Below, in pieces: positions 21,866 to 33,425 of a DNA stretch of 64,000 nt. Below the pieces are notes generated by a model. That model had not been told where the DNA came from and made no database searches. It saw only the letters and a program-made list of their open reading frames with translations. The DNA is from Armigeres subalbatus (Eukaryota; Arthropoda; Insecta; Diptera; Culicidae). The stretch covers positions 891,145 to 955,144 of the forward strand of contig NW_026943245.1 of NCBI RefSeq assembly GCF_024139115.2, in the 5' to 3' direction. Made by a program: the position numbers and the translations under genes. Position 1 is the first letter of the stretch. The number at the start of each line of letters is the position of its first letter.

Positions 21866-23822
21866 TCGCGCACTCTCACTTTCGGCTAAGGAAGTTTTTA
21901 CCCTTTTGGATTAAGGAACAAGTACCGAAAGGAAAAAAGTTCTCTTTAAACATGGTTTTCCATTATGGAACCAGATGGGATGATTTTTTAGCAACAATCG
22001 ATCTATTCCATTTGAGTAAGGTTGATTATGCAAACAACGCTTAAATTCCGAACGAAAAACAAAAATTGAGCGAATATCTCATTCGTTATCTATTTTTCAG
22101 TAGTATTTTAACTTATAAATATAAAAACTCTGAATATCATAATATGTGGTTTAGCCAAACATATGATGAGGCCGAAACGCATCTGGCCGAAAGTCGTTGG
22201 CCAAAAATTACGTTTGGCCGATAGGGACAAACGGGTGAACATGCGCCGAACTGGTCATTTCTAGGAACTTTTTTCAAATAGGCGTAACTGTATTTGACCT
22301 TGAAATTTGAAACGCCTCATACTCTCTCTATGTAGCTTATTTTGTTCACTGACGTTCTACCAGATAGATCAATCTATTCTTTCTGTTGGGGCATTAGTTG
22401 ACCAAAATAGTTTGAATTAAGCGCACAATTGCCATTCCAAAAATCAAGGTCAGAATCAATTAGGCCCATTTGAAAAAGTTCCTAGATTTGTCCGAAAATG
22501 TCGTTTACAAAATAAATGACGCCAACATCACAGAAAATAGAGCTGAGCCCAAACATAAGACAGGACATGCGATAAAAAGTCAATCAAACACAAATATATG
22601 GAATCCCATTTTTCGAACAAGAAAGCAACCATTACTGTTAGATGAATTAATCCTACTTTTTCCAATTTAGTAGCATTATGGGTACCCCACGGTCCTCACA
22701 CGGAAGAAGTTAAAAATTCTATTAGTTTTTATTCAAATTAAAACCGGACACGCAAAGGCCTTCGGTTCAATGCCGCCGCCAGCTGATGAATGATTTTTAC
22801 ACGCTGCTTCGGCGAGATGAGCGCGAATCCCGGTAAAAAGCACGCATTTAGTTCCATTATCAATATTAATAACAGGTCGGATGGCGGAGTGAGTGCGGCA
22901 GGCTGCGATCGTGAAAATTTGAATATTCAATTAGATTGGTTTTTTGTTTCCCTTTCCGAGAGGACAATACAATCCCGGAACCGGTGAGTCGCGCAGAATG
23001 GGACTCTAACAGTTGCATTTATGACCTTTGCGGACTGCGCTGAAAAAGGGTTCGGTTCAAACTGCTGCCGCAGCAGTAACTTAGATGATCTTGTTTGTTG
23101 CATTTAACAGTTTCGTTGTTTTGTTCGATGCAGTTTCACTTCCGTGTTTTCACCGGGTCGAATGTTGCGACGATGACAATTTGGGATTCATAATTTCGCA
23201 TATTCAGAGTTAATCCTCTCCACTATACGCATAATGGCGCTTCAGTCAAAAGGGACAATAGGGCCTCTGTTGTGGTGAACGGCTGCCAAGTATGTCATCA
23301 ATTGGAAATGATTTTCTGTTTTTGCGATAATGCTGTTGTAGTCTATTGATAGCCATTGATGGGTGTTTGCAGCGTTTCATGGAGTGAGGGCTCAACGATA
23401 ATAAATTTATCCGATGAAATTTGCGGAATAACAAAAATAAACACAATGGAACAGTTTTTGATGAACTCAAGAGTTCGTGTGGTTGATTTTTTAAACAAAA
23501 CGCGATAATCAACAGCTTCAATAAGATTAGAAGATAGTAAGTGTCTTTAATTGGCGATAGAATTGGCACTCGATTAGAAACGAATAGCTGAATATCAAAA
23601 GTTTTATTATGGCAGATTGCGATGAAAATTGTTTTACACATTTTGAATACGTACTTTGGGGGCGGCTATGGACGAATGTGACATTCTTTTTTAATAAGAA
23701 ATGTGCTCAATTTTTCAACTAACTTAAATTTAAAATCATGTTAAGAGGATAGTTGATCAATTACACTGCCTTATAGATTCCAAACAACTGAGTCCAGATC
23801 TAACATCTTCAATAACCTAAAT
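21866..23822. other. Unique-looking DNA; GGCCGA-rich minisatellite at 22150-22235
   Basis: Near 22150-22235 the motif TTTGGCCGA or CTGGCCGAAA recurs several times. 22690-23230 is less AT-rich and reads like unique non-coding DNA. I found no supported gene. Confidence 0.4.
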
Positions 23823-24120
23823 TTTTTTCCAAGTTTGTTTATTTGGTAGGCTTAAGCGTGTACAACACTTCACGGAGCCATGTTTCTTTGTGATATGTAC
23901 AATCGGGGTTAGGATTCGGGAATCAGGGAATCATCGTAATCAAGGAATTTCAGCGGCTCATTAGGGCATTTGGCATCGGGGACGATGTGGTGTGTCATCG
24001 TGCTCGAAGAATGGTTCGAATGGGAGCATCTTCCGGACACCCAGAGCTTCGGCGCTCTACGGGACAGAAAGACAGAGACACAATTATAAAAATTAAGATA
24101 AAGAAAAGAAAACGAAAATA

Positions 24121-25230
24121 TTAGACTTTTATGTCAGATGAACAAAGGAAACTATGAATTGCTTGCATATAGCCCACATCACGATCCCCCAAAATACCTC
24201 TTATCTCCTGGAAGGGTTGTTTACCTCGAGCCACTGGGGTATCCAATAATTGCTCTCTTGAGACGTCGTTTTCCGAGCAGAACCAAACTACGTGGTCGAC
24301 GTCATCATAACCAGCTCCGCACCTACATAAGTTGCTATCGACAACGTTTATTCTGTACAGATGTGCGTTTAGTGAATAGTGACTGGATATAAGTCTCGAC
24401 ATCACGCGAATGAAGCCTTGACTTAAGTCCTCACCTCTGAACCACGCTCGCTCAGAAACTTGAGGAGTTATTGAAAATAGACACCGTCCAAGTTCGTTGT
24501 GTGTCCAATTTCTTTGCCAACTTTGAAGAGTACTCTGACGGACTAATGGGAAAAACTCGTTGCTCGAGAGTTGTCTATCATAAGCCTCACCTTCCTGTGC
24601 GCCCACCTTTGCCAGCGAGTCTGCCTTCTAATTGCCGTAGATTGAGCAGTTAGATGAAACCCAAACAAAAGAAAATCTTGAATGTCGACCAAATCGCATG
24701 TTTGTAAGAAAGTAAGATGCGTACTTAACAGTGGTTTCATCAGTACCCGCTAAGCTGCGGTGGACGACGGAGGTCCTTCGTAGCTTAGTAGGGAAAGCAC
24801 CTGTCATGCGAACTGGGGTCGTGGGATCAAACCCCACCGAAGGGGCGGTTACCCTCCAATACCTTTTCCGAACTAAATCTATCACATGTTGTACATATGC
24901 ATAATCAAGTTTCAGACATAGTAATTAATTTCCACTCCGGGTGGCTTAATACCCGGCATATAGGCAATTAACTTTGAATGTACTGAGGTTTCATCGACCG
25001 GAGTGCCTCGATAGAACTAAGACTATCCGAGAAGATGAAATAATGGTCTACGGGCTGATTTGAAATTATCCCCAAAGCGAAGTTAGTTGCTGCCAGCTCA
25101 GCAACATAAACCGAACACGGTTTCTGAAGTTTTCGGAAGGTGGCTGAAGATACATTGAAAACACCGAAGCCAGCCTTAGCCTCAAGCTGCTGGTCTAGAG
25201 CCAACGGCAGCTTCCGGGTGGGCACACAAG
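24121..25230 (-). pseudogene. I-clade ORF2: RNase H and C-terminal zinc region
   Basis: RNase H degrades the RNA strand of the hybrid. On the minus strand: KAGFGVFNVSSATFRKL, VYVAELAATNFALGI and FSDSLSSIEALRSMKP; then, after the SINE and a frameshift, FVWVSSNCSIYGN (family VPSH region), a stop in place of Glu, and KVGAQEGEAYDRQLS. The tail has LYRINVVDSNLCRCGAGYD and DHVVWFCSEN, a Cys-Cys-His-Cys pattern typical of these elements. The normally conserved His in the VPSH motif reads as SSN. Frame breaks and the SINE make it inactive. Confidence 0.8.
24742..24983 (+). mobile_element. tRNA-derived SINE inserted in the I-clade RNase H
   Basis: The head is tRNA-like: TAGCTTAGTAGGG at 24781-24793 (A box) and GATCAAACC at 24825-24833 (B box), inside GTGGGATCAAACCCCACCGAAGG. 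The unrelated body ends GGCAATTAACTTTGAATG. GGTTTCATC occurs at both edges (24733-24741 and 24988-24996), a short target duplication that repeats codons of the host ORF. Fragments of the same SINE body are at 35003-35187. Confidence 0.75.
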
Positions 25231-25235
25231 ACCTC

Positions 25236-26350
25236 TTTTCTCCCGGGTCCCAGGGCGTTGATTGGAAGGGAAAGTTTTCGGTGGGGTGGTCCTTAATAAA
25301 AAATATTGCGTTAACTTTTAGGTTGTTTATTCGCTGGCTACGGGTATGGCAACGTCACTGCCATGGGGCGGCGGTCAGTCCATGAGTCGGCAATAGGGCG
25401 ACTCCACGGACCGGTAGGCTTGGTGGTGTTTGAATGACGGCTCGATGACGGCCGGATGGTGTCTTCACCTGACACGGATACGGTGATGGAAAGTATCGGA
25501 GACCGTAGCGCAAATCGGCCGTGGCGCGCCAGAACGGGTTGGACGACGGCCGAACGACGGCCATTTGGTGGCCGATCGAAGAATAAAGACGGCGTGAAGT
25601 AGCGAGCTTGGTAGCCGCTGAACGGCGACACGTTGACGGTTGGCTGGTGGCTTGTCGAAGAATGGCGATGGCTTGCGGGAGACAGCTCTGTAGTCGCGGA
25701 ATGGCGGCTCGATGGACTCACGGCTCTGGGAAAACGTCGATGGTTTGCGGGAATCTACTTTGCCGCGCGGAATGGCGGCTCGATGACCGATTCGGATAAC
25801 GGCGATGGCTGGCAAAAACTTATGCGGCAGCGGAATGGCGGACTGCCGAGCGACGCCGATGGCGAGAAAACCGCTCGAAGGGTCTACAATCGCGGTGGTT
25901 GGTTGTAACTATCTTTCCCGATGAACCGCGGCTTTGGGCACCTGGAGCAAAGACTCCGAAACCAGTTTAGTTTTTTTTATTCTTCCGCGTGGATTTTCAG
26001 AATCCAATTTCCTTGTCAAGAAACACGTCCGTACTATCGATACTGCTAAAGAACAATCCTCTTCCCATTGTTTTTCTCCCTCCAACCAGTCCAACTAGTA
26101 GCTGTTGGTGATACCCATTCTCCGCCCGGTTCTCACTCTCGCTACATCCGCCCACACTGCGATTCCACTTTGTCTCCAGTGTTTGGTAACCAAATCGCCG
26201 CAGCCAAACGAACGATTTATAAATTGACCGTTAATAGCTAATATAAAATTTTTTCCCTACGACCCCACACAATTTGTAAAACAGTTACCGTTCGCTAACA
26301 GTATCAAAAGCTCTAAGTTGAGGGTTTACGAAGCAATAAAGATGATCTAA
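25236..26350 (-). other. GC-rich block, probable LTR or coding-like remnant
   Basis: 25330-25910 is GC-rich and contains degenerate internal repeats around GGAATGGCGGCTCGATG (at least four units). On the minus strand it reads as Pro/Ser/Arg-rich protein over 116-127 codons, ending near 25338, with AATAAA shortly after and CTGGGACCCGGGAG near 25236-25250. This parallels the GC-rich minus-strand block at 16486-17228. An LTR with its primer-binding site is one reading, a gag remnant another. 26090-26350 is ordinary sequence. Confidence 0.3.
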
Positions 26351-26648
26351 CATTTGAGACCGACTGGCAGATCTGAAGTGTCAAGGAATTAAATGGAATA
26401 GTACAAACCTGTCTTATTATAAGTAAAGTCAATAATTAAACAAGTTCTAACATATTTTTAGGTTAAACAAATTGTCAAATTAAGTTAAATTGACTGCGCT
26501 CACTAGAGAACCACCAAACAGAACGATGAAGGCCCTGAGCTTCATCTCAAACAGTTTACAGGGCGGATGAGAGCGGATACGGATGAACAAAATGACGAAA
26601 CAGAAATTTAAAAATCTATTTCTCTTTGATCTTAGTTGCTCCTTCTCG
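26351..26648. other. No gene recognised
   Basis: AT-rich flank of the MITE that follows. Confidence 0.4.
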
Positions 26649-26651
26649 TTA

Positions 26652-27054
26652 TGGAACGTACACACGGTTAAGCAGTTTGACCAACATTGACTCCACCTCT
26701 CGTTTATTCAAACATCCATCAAGTTTTACCAACACCGGCACGAACAATCAATTTATTCGACCAACAATATCACACACGAATAACCGAAGCGCCAACTTGA
26801 GCACCAACCATTAAAAAATATACGAGGGTTTGTGCAACTTCACTACAAATGTTCAAACATGTTCGGCGAACCTTGACTCCACCCCGACAACTCAAACCAA
26901 AATCAAACCGTTTTAATTTTTTCCAACCGAGCCGCCAACTGTCAAATGGTTGTTCGAACAACTTCACACACGTTCAAACAAAGCAGCAACCGAAGCGTTT
27001 TCTTGGGGGCGGAGTCAATGTTCGTCAAACTGCTTGACTGGTGTGTACGTTGCA
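26652..27054. mobile_element. 403-bp MITE with TTA target duplication (PIF/Harbinger-like)
   Basis: TTA at 26649-26651 and 27055-27057 flank inverted ends of about 42 bp: TGGAACGTACACAC on the left and its near complement on the right, continuing through AAGCAGTTTGAC and ATTGACTCC. Three-base TWA duplications are typical of PIF/Harbinger. No transposase remains. Confidence 0.8.
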
Positions 27055-27112
27055 TTACGGCACTGGTCGACACTCGCGAGTATGGAGCTTAGTGGAACGC
27101 CCGCCGGTACCC

Positions 27113-27480
27113 TGATCAATTTATGTCCAGAATTTGTATCGTAAACCAGAATCCGCTCCTTATACAGGATCTAACACAGGAAGTTAAGTCGGTCTTGCCC
27201 TCCGTGAACTGCGTCAGCCTATTACGGATAATTTTTTCCAGACACTTTTCCACTGTATCCAGCAGGCATATTAGCCTATACGATGCTGTATTCGCCGGCG
27301 GTTTTCCTGGTTTCGGCAGCTGCACCAGTTTTTGGATCTTCCACTGTTTGGCAATGTACACAAACAATTTGAGGCAATGCGGGTGCCTATACTGCAGCTC
27401 GGAAGACTCGACGGGGGGAGGAATTGGTCATCATTCACTATTAACTCTTCAAAGCTGGTCCTGAGAAGAGCCGTTCATGA
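27113..27480 (-). pseudogene. R1-clade reverse transcriptase fragment
   Basis: Minus strand: KQWKIQKLVQLPKPGKPPA, SYRLICLLDTVEKCLEKII and RNRLTQFTEG are the N-terminal RT blocks of R1-group LINEs (family text has YRPICLLDT). The frame ends in unrelated sequence after TEGKTDL. Upstream to about 27480 degraded text continues the same domain. It lies between the Harbinger-like MITE and the BEL 3' LTR. Only about 90 codons are readable and no catalytic YADD is present. Confidence 0.7.
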
Positions 27481-27602
27481 TGCCATCAACGGTTCTTCAA
27501 TTGCAGCCAAAGAAATAAAAGCCGATAGTTACTTATTAGCTATGTTTATTTCTGTCCGACTATTATCGCAGAAAAAGAAACACCGGCTTGCTGACGCATG
27601 CG

Positions 27603-27863
27603 TAAAGATGTCGCAAATTAATCGATTACTTCGATTCAATAATCGACAAGAATCGAGGGTAATCGATTAGCTACTAATCGATTAATCGGGATTATACGAC
27701 AACGCTTAGATGTCGATTACTTCGATTAATCGATTCATCTTTGTGATAATCGATCAATTTTTAATCGATTACTTCTCAACGATGAATCGATTCAATAATC
27801 GTCAAGAATCGAGAGTAATCGATTAGTTACTAATCGATTAATCGAGATTTTACGACATCTCTA
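27603..27863. repeat. ATCGATTA-rich element with inverted AGATGTCG ends
   Basis: The ends AAAGATGTCGCAAA and TTTTACGACATCTCT are inverted. Inside, two units of about 100 bp (27620-27712 and 27767-27868) repeat TAATCGATT many times. Short palindromic subterminal repeats suggest a hAT-type MITE. No clean 8-bp duplication is visible; only ATGCG occurs near both edges. Confidence 0.5.
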
Positions 27864-28084
27864 AATGCGCCGATGCATTGATGCGTGTGTGTGGGTGTTT
27901 GCACGGTTTGGAGACTCGTGCTTGGTGTGTGAAGAATTGATTGGCAAAATAGGTGAATTTGGAGTTGGAAGCGCATGTTAGCTAACATACTGCCCGCCGA
28001 TGGAATGCAATTCCAATTTCATTTCAGATTCATCACTGTAGTCTTGCAAAGGTAGCGGGGCGAGTGTACTAACTGCTCTACGGT

Positions 28085-28566
28085 CAGGGCTGTGCACCAT
28101 CACCATCAACACCTTTTAACACCCTGATATAGACACGCTTATTCTTCTGCATTCCACACTCTCCTCAACCATCATAGTGGCACAAAACTGTTTATTGTGA
28201 CATGCCTATTGAAATGATCGGATTTGCTTCTTCCATCATTCTCCAAAATATAAAAGAGTGGCACGATACCGGACCATCATTTCACTTGCCTTCGAAAAGA
28301 TACTCATCACCATCAATTTGCAGTTGTATTGCCATTGGGCCGTGCACACATATAAAGCTAATCGTGTGAAAATTAATGCAAAGCATAGAACACAATATCT
28401 TGTGCAGCGGGGATACACATTTTCGCATGTTCTTCATCAGCACGAGCATCATTCCATTTGGTTGTCTTGGACGCTCTTTGTGCAATGATGGTTAGCTATA
28501 CAGAAAGAGTATCATTTTAAGTTTTCTATGAATGTACAAAGAGTATCCTGACATTGCACAGCCCTG
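28085..28566. mobile_element. 482-bp hAT-type MITE with perfect 8-bp duplication
   Basis: TCTACGGT lies at 28077-28084 and 28567-28574. The ends CAGGGCTGTGCA and TGCACAGCCCTG are perfect 12-bp inverted repeats. CAGGG ends and 8-bp duplications are diagnostic for hAT. The BEL integrase tail reads across the site when the insert and one duplication are ignored. Confidence 0.9.
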
Positions 28567-30373
28567 TCTACGGTACACCCCGAATGCGGTTTTGACGTCA
28601 ACAACGCGTACGATATTGCCTCTTCCTAGGTAGACAGCGACGATTCTACCAAGCTTCCACACTTGTGCTGGATGGTTGTCATCGGCAAATAGAACTACGG
28701 TTCCGACTTCAATGTTGGGTTACTTTCTTGGCAACTTTGCTCTTGACTGGAGGGTTGAAAGGTACTCACGTGACCACTTTCTCCAAAACAGGTCCCTCAA
28801 CTGGTTCAAATTTAACCATTTAGACAGTAGATTCTGCGGTACGTACAAATACGATGGCTTGCGTTCACGGTAACGCGTGCTTCAGGGAAATATTCCCATT
28901 AGCGGCTGGATGCTCCGTGGTTTCATACGGAAACACTTAACACAATTGTGGATAACAACCGAATGGGCCTTAGCAGTCCTGTCTGACTGACCTTCGTGGA
29001 GTCGTACTTCGTGTTACTGCCTAATCAGCATCACCATGAAACGATGTTTTTGAGGCCACAATAACTGATGTTTGGCATCGAAAAGCAGCTTCGAGTTATA
29101 TAAGTGCCCCGAGTTATGTAAGTGCCCATTTCACTATCAGGAAGCTCCTCGGTACTCTCAGTTTCGTATTCAGCAGAATTAAAAAAGACTGGTCCATATT
29201 CCACCAAACGCTGCAGTTTTCAACACAATCGGCTTCATTCTCCGTGACGAAATGTCGGATGCGTTCCGAACAGTATTCACGTAACACCATTCATAACGCT
29301 CGGTCAGCTGCCTCATAATTGCGATACGACTACGAACATACACCTGCCGATCCAAAGGTTTGTTGATCCATGCGAAAACAATTTGGCTGTCAGACCACAG
29401 TCTCACTTCGCAGATGGATAGCTTCACGGTTGATATCAACTTATCTACCAGCTTGGAGAGCAATGAGGCAGCACACAATTCCATCCTTGGAATCGTCATT
29501 TCTTTGAGAGGAGCCACCTTGGACTTACTGCACAAGAGATTTTTTGCGGCAGATCCGTCGCTTCGAACGCTACGGAGGTACACGCATACACGCTTTGATA
29601 GAAGAATCGGAAAATCCATTAATTTACAATACCTCCCGCTTCTGTACCACGACGCATCTGGGGATCTCCATATCGGGAATGTTCTCCAAAGATTCATGGA
29701 ACTCCTTCCAACGCTGCAATAGGTCTCTATCCAGTGGGTCATCCCATCCTAGGTTGCACTTCCTCCGAGTTGGAGCACCACTTCCTAACGGGAAAACCGC
29801 CCTTGGTCATCGCTGCGTAACTTCCAGCGGCTTTCACTGAACCGACACTAGATAGTATGTCGTCAATATACGAGTCATATAAAACAGCCTCGGCTACTTC
29901 TGGAAAATCATTCATTTCATCCCTGACTAATTGAATCAATGACCGCACTGCAAGGAATGAGGCTGCTGACGTTCCGTAAGTCACAGTTAAAAGTTCCAGC
30001 ACCTTCATCGCCTCGGAGGAGTAATTACGCTATAAGATTCGTTGATATCACGTCTGGTATGGATCAACAAGTATTTGCGGATGCATCTTCGATACATCCG
30101 CATTAATAACGATGGGGTGAGTCCGGATGCGAATGACGATAGTGAACAAGTCGCTTTGGCTAATCGGACCGGTCATCAGCACGTCGTTTAGGGATAGTCC
30201 ATTTGCCTTCGCGGTAGCGTCGAAAGCGACACGTAATATTGTACTGCTGCTTGTTGGCTTCAAAATGCAATGGTGTGGCAGATAGTAGCTCTGGGTGGCC
30301 GGAGAATCCTCATCCTCTTCAACTCGCCGACTCAGTGACCACGGCTTTGGTACTGTTCGATGAAATCGGTATA

Positions 30374-30591
30374 GGGGAAGTGCACCGGTTTTGATCAACT
30401 TAGTGCCTAATTTGGCAAACCCTGAAAAATATATATTTTTCCAAAATTAATCGATCAGTTGAAAGCAACGTTGACGCGTGAGGGATATATCTCTTGTTGG
30501 AACCGATAAAACCCTTGCGAATTGCTTTATTTTTGAAGTAATTAGCAAAATTGGCCAAATTAGGAACATGGCCAAACCGGTACAGTTCCCC
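30374..30591. mobile_element. 218-bp MITE with TA duplication
   Basis: TA at 30372-30373 and 30592-30593. Ends GGGGAAGTGCACCGGTTT and AAACCGGTACAGTTCCCC are inverted with two mismatches, and CTAATTTGGC(C/A) recurs on both arms. It splits BEL pol between the RNPDLKP and YRFHRTVPK blocks. Confidence 0.85.
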
Positions 30592-31738
30592 TACTGGGTT
30601 TTAAGGTCAGGATTTCGTGCTAATCTTTTCTCCAGAAGCAGGAATCGTTTCATGACGAGGGATCTAGAATTTCCCAACTGGTTGTTACATACATTCTTCC
30701 AACCCAACCCAAGACTATATTGCCACACACTGGGTTATCTTCCTCCTACGTACGCGGAGTACGATCCGGCCACGACCCATCGAAATTGGGTTTCATACAA
30801 GGCTGGAAGACGATTGGCAAGCTTTATTTGCCTTTCTTTCAGCATATCCAAATCAAAAAATAGTTCTGCTCTAATCAACAACTCGATTTCCCGCGGGCAG
30901 TGGAATGTAGCATCGACCATTATTATACCCGGAGGAATGTTCCAGTTATCAATGCTACCATTTTTTTCCTTCCTAAACAATGGAGGGGGAATCTGCTCAA
31001 CAGACATCCTGGGTTGACCAGGAAGTGCGGGGTTAGGGATCACCGAGGGAGGCAGGACTACATCCCCGACCCGCTAAACCGTTTCCATTGCCGCCAAGCC
31101 CATAGTCCCTTCGGTACAACCAGAAAGTAATGCTTCAAAGAGGGGCCAGTGCACAACGCACCCTCGAGGTTAGCTGCGTGTCCTAGCAGCACCGCCCTAG
31201 TAACACACATGTTCCTCATTAGTTTCTGCAACTGATATGTGACCAGATTCAGTCATAATCAAGTTGCTGTAACCATTTTTGGCTGACTTGTGTTGCTCGG
31301 GCGAACATCGTAACTCGCTTTTTTAGAAGAACACCATGGTATCGTGCCAGCGCGTTGCCGGCTTTCCAGGTGGCCTTACCACGCCCTATGTCCTCGGAAG
31401 GTGGGAAGGGTCGACTTCGCGCCTGCTTCCCTCTGCACGACTGGTATCAAGAATGATGATGCCGCGTGCACCCCAAATTTCTGCGATAGGGCCTATTCGC
31501 CAGCACACAGAGGGACTTGCCGACGCGAGGCCTACGCTTGCCCCAGCCTTGACGAGGACCCCTTTCCGTCCTCGGGCTCGGAGCCCGCCCGGTTGACCGA
31601 CGCCGCGAAAGCGACGATACCATGTTGTTCTTCACGCGGCCACTTGTTCGATAAAAGGATCGAGTTCGACCACAGGGCACCGGTATGACCCATGAAGCCG
31701 ACTCCGAACCCTTGGACCACCTCTTATTTGCGCCTGAA

Positions 31739-32011
31739 CTAGCCATTCCTCGAGTCCACGCGCCACCTTCTGTGTAGCTCCGAGACTATTTGGACGATAG
31801 CCGATAAAACGGCGTTCCAGCCAACTTCATCTTTACACATCCTCCGAACTAGGTTGTCCGGGGTAGTGTCCAGACCACATGTGGCAAGCATGTGGTCACG
31901 CATTGCGCGAAAACGTGGGCACACGAACAACACGTGTTCCGCCGTTTCCTCTAAACCTGCGCACACCAAACATTCGGGCGAGGCCGAGCAAGCCAGCTGC
32001 GTTACCTGCAC
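31739..32011 (-). pseudogene. ORF2 C-terminal remnant of the R1 element
   Basis: The text VTQLACSASPECLVCAGLEETAEHVLFVCPRFRAMRDHML is the C-terminal zinc region of R1-group ORF2 (C-x2-C, then H, then C). It ends RRWRVDSRNG at a stop at 31739. Everything upstream in ORF2, endonuclease and RT included, is absent: the frame meets ORF1 sequence at about 32020. The ATG at 32009 is only the first Met downstream of the junction, not a true start. Confidence 0.8.
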
Positions 32012-33425
32012 TTTGATTTTGCAGCACGCTTAAACGCCGGGCACATCGGACCCCCCATGGGGTGCTTGCTGTTCGCAGCTTTGCTGGAACAAATCAAACA
32101 ATTGGGAGGGTTCGTGCAGCATTGTGCCTTATGTCCCTCCAATCCGCAGCGTCGGCAGAGATTGCTTCTGTCAGGGCCTTTGCAGTCCCATTGCTTGTGC
32201 CCCGGTTCCAGGCACTTGAAGCAAACTTCGGGTTGCTCGTATATGCGCACAGGGCATACCGACCATCCCACCTTGACGCTCTCTAACTTGACTACCTTGG
32301 AGGCGTCCGCTGCAAATAGCCGAACCAATGCTACCTGCGTCCCTGCCGGACCTTTCCGTAGCCGAACGGCTGCGGTGGGCGTCTCCACTTCACACTGTCG
32401 CCGCAGTGCCGTGACGAGCTCTTCGACTTCAGTGATCTTGTCCAGGTCTTTAACCCTTAGATTCACCTCCGTCGTGAGTGCCCTCACTTGACCGTCTCGC
32501 CTAGGACCTCCTCCGCCAACTTCTTGTAGGCGGCGCCCTTTTGCGAGACGCCCCGCTTCAGCTCGAGTATCATCTCGCCCATCCGGGTACGTCTTATTCG
32601 ACGTACGTCGGCGCCGAGTTCGCCGAGCTTGACGTCACTCCTCATCGCCTTCAAAACATCCGAGTACTTAGCCTCGTCCGCCGTGATGACTAGGGCATCG
32701 CCCCTGGAGCGATTGGCGCCTATCCTAGACTTCTTGCTACCCTCATTCGCCTGGGCCTTCTTTTCGGCCCTTGACGTCTTCGGTTTCCTCTTGTTCTTGA
32801 CCAGGGTCCAGGAGGCGTCATCCCCCTTTATTTCCCTGGTCTGGTGCGGCTGAGAACTTTCAGCCTGCCGTAACCCCTTACCACCGTCTTTCCTGAGTGG
32901 ACGGACCTTTCCAGGTCCTTCCTCCCCCGGTTTTGGAGGTACCTGACCGGGGTTCAGCTTCCCAGCCCCACTACCCTTGTTCGGGGTAGTAACCCTCCGC
33001 GTTTTGGAGCGGCCCCCAGGGAGCTCATCCCCTGGAGACTGTCTCTCCCGTTTTTGTGTCTGCTCCGTTGGAGCAGTCACCTCCGACGTACCCGCAAATA
33101 CTTGAACCTCAGTCTGGGTAGACTTTGGCACCACCGTCTTCGCTGGCACGCCTTCGGTCGATTCGACCTTGCCCGAGTCCGCGAATCCTTGGGCCTCAGT
33201 CTGGGTAGACCTCGACTCCACCGATTTCACGGGTTTACACTTGGCCGTCCCGACCGCCCTCTCCAGCTTGGCGTCCAGCATCGACTTTCGAAGTTTCTGC
33301 AAGCTCCTCTTGAGGTCCTTGCTGATATTATGCTTCGATGACGCAAAGTCGATGATGGCGTCCAGCTGTTCCGTCGCCACCTCGAAGGCCGAAAGCCCAT
33401 CGCGTTTGCGGTTCATCGCCTCCAC
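32003..33425 (-). pseudogene. R1 ORF1 (gag-like) with three CCHC knuckles, one frameshift
   Basis: ORF1 protein binds element RNA. ATG at 33423-33425 begins MEAMNRKRDGLSAFEVATEQ. Residues 40-60 are Lys/Arg-rich and helical-looking, then a long Pro/Lys/Ser/Thr linker, then RRIRRTRMGEMILELKRG near residue 290. A single-base shift near 32486 ends the first frame at TVK; the second continues RALTTEVNLRVKDLDKITEV. Three CCHC-type knuckles follow: CFKCLEPGHKQWDC, CRRCGLEGHKAQCC and CLICSSKAANSKHPMGGPMC. The end AFKRAAKSKCR reads across the deletion junction and is not original. Length and knuckle number suit the R1 group. Confidence 0.85.

Larger units (their letters stand above)
23823..25235 (-). 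mobile_element. I-clade non-LTR retrotransposon, 3' end only
   Basis: Minus strand. The ORF2 end with RNase H runs from 25230 to 24121, then a 3' UTR to an A-rich end near 23823 (AATAAACAAACTTGG then an A-run). A RNase H domain in a non-LTR element and the C-x-C-x-H-x-C tail place it in the I group. 5' truncated near 25235 and split by a SINE. Confidence 0.75.
28000..31019 (-). pseudogene. BEL/Pao pol: RT, RNase H, integrase lacking its core
   Basis: Minus strand, in order: post-protease block IELLIRAELFFDLDMLK and FRWVVAG; RFLLLEKRLARNPDLKP, broken by a 218-bp MITE; RT with QSYYLPHHCILKP, LSLNDVLMTGP, HPIVINADVSKM, LTVTYGTSAASFLAVRS and YIDDILSS near 29870; RNase H with TIPRMELCAASLLSKLV and LWSDSQIVFAWI; the integrase zinc region with HEVRLHEGQ and CVKC; then, without any DDE core, the C-terminal LFWRKWSREYLSTLQ and IVRVVDVKTAFGVYRR. 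The gap near 28873 corresponds to roughly 200 residues, so the catalytic core was deleted. A hAT MITE splits the C-terminal tail. Several stops and shifts confirm a dead element. Confidence 0.8.
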
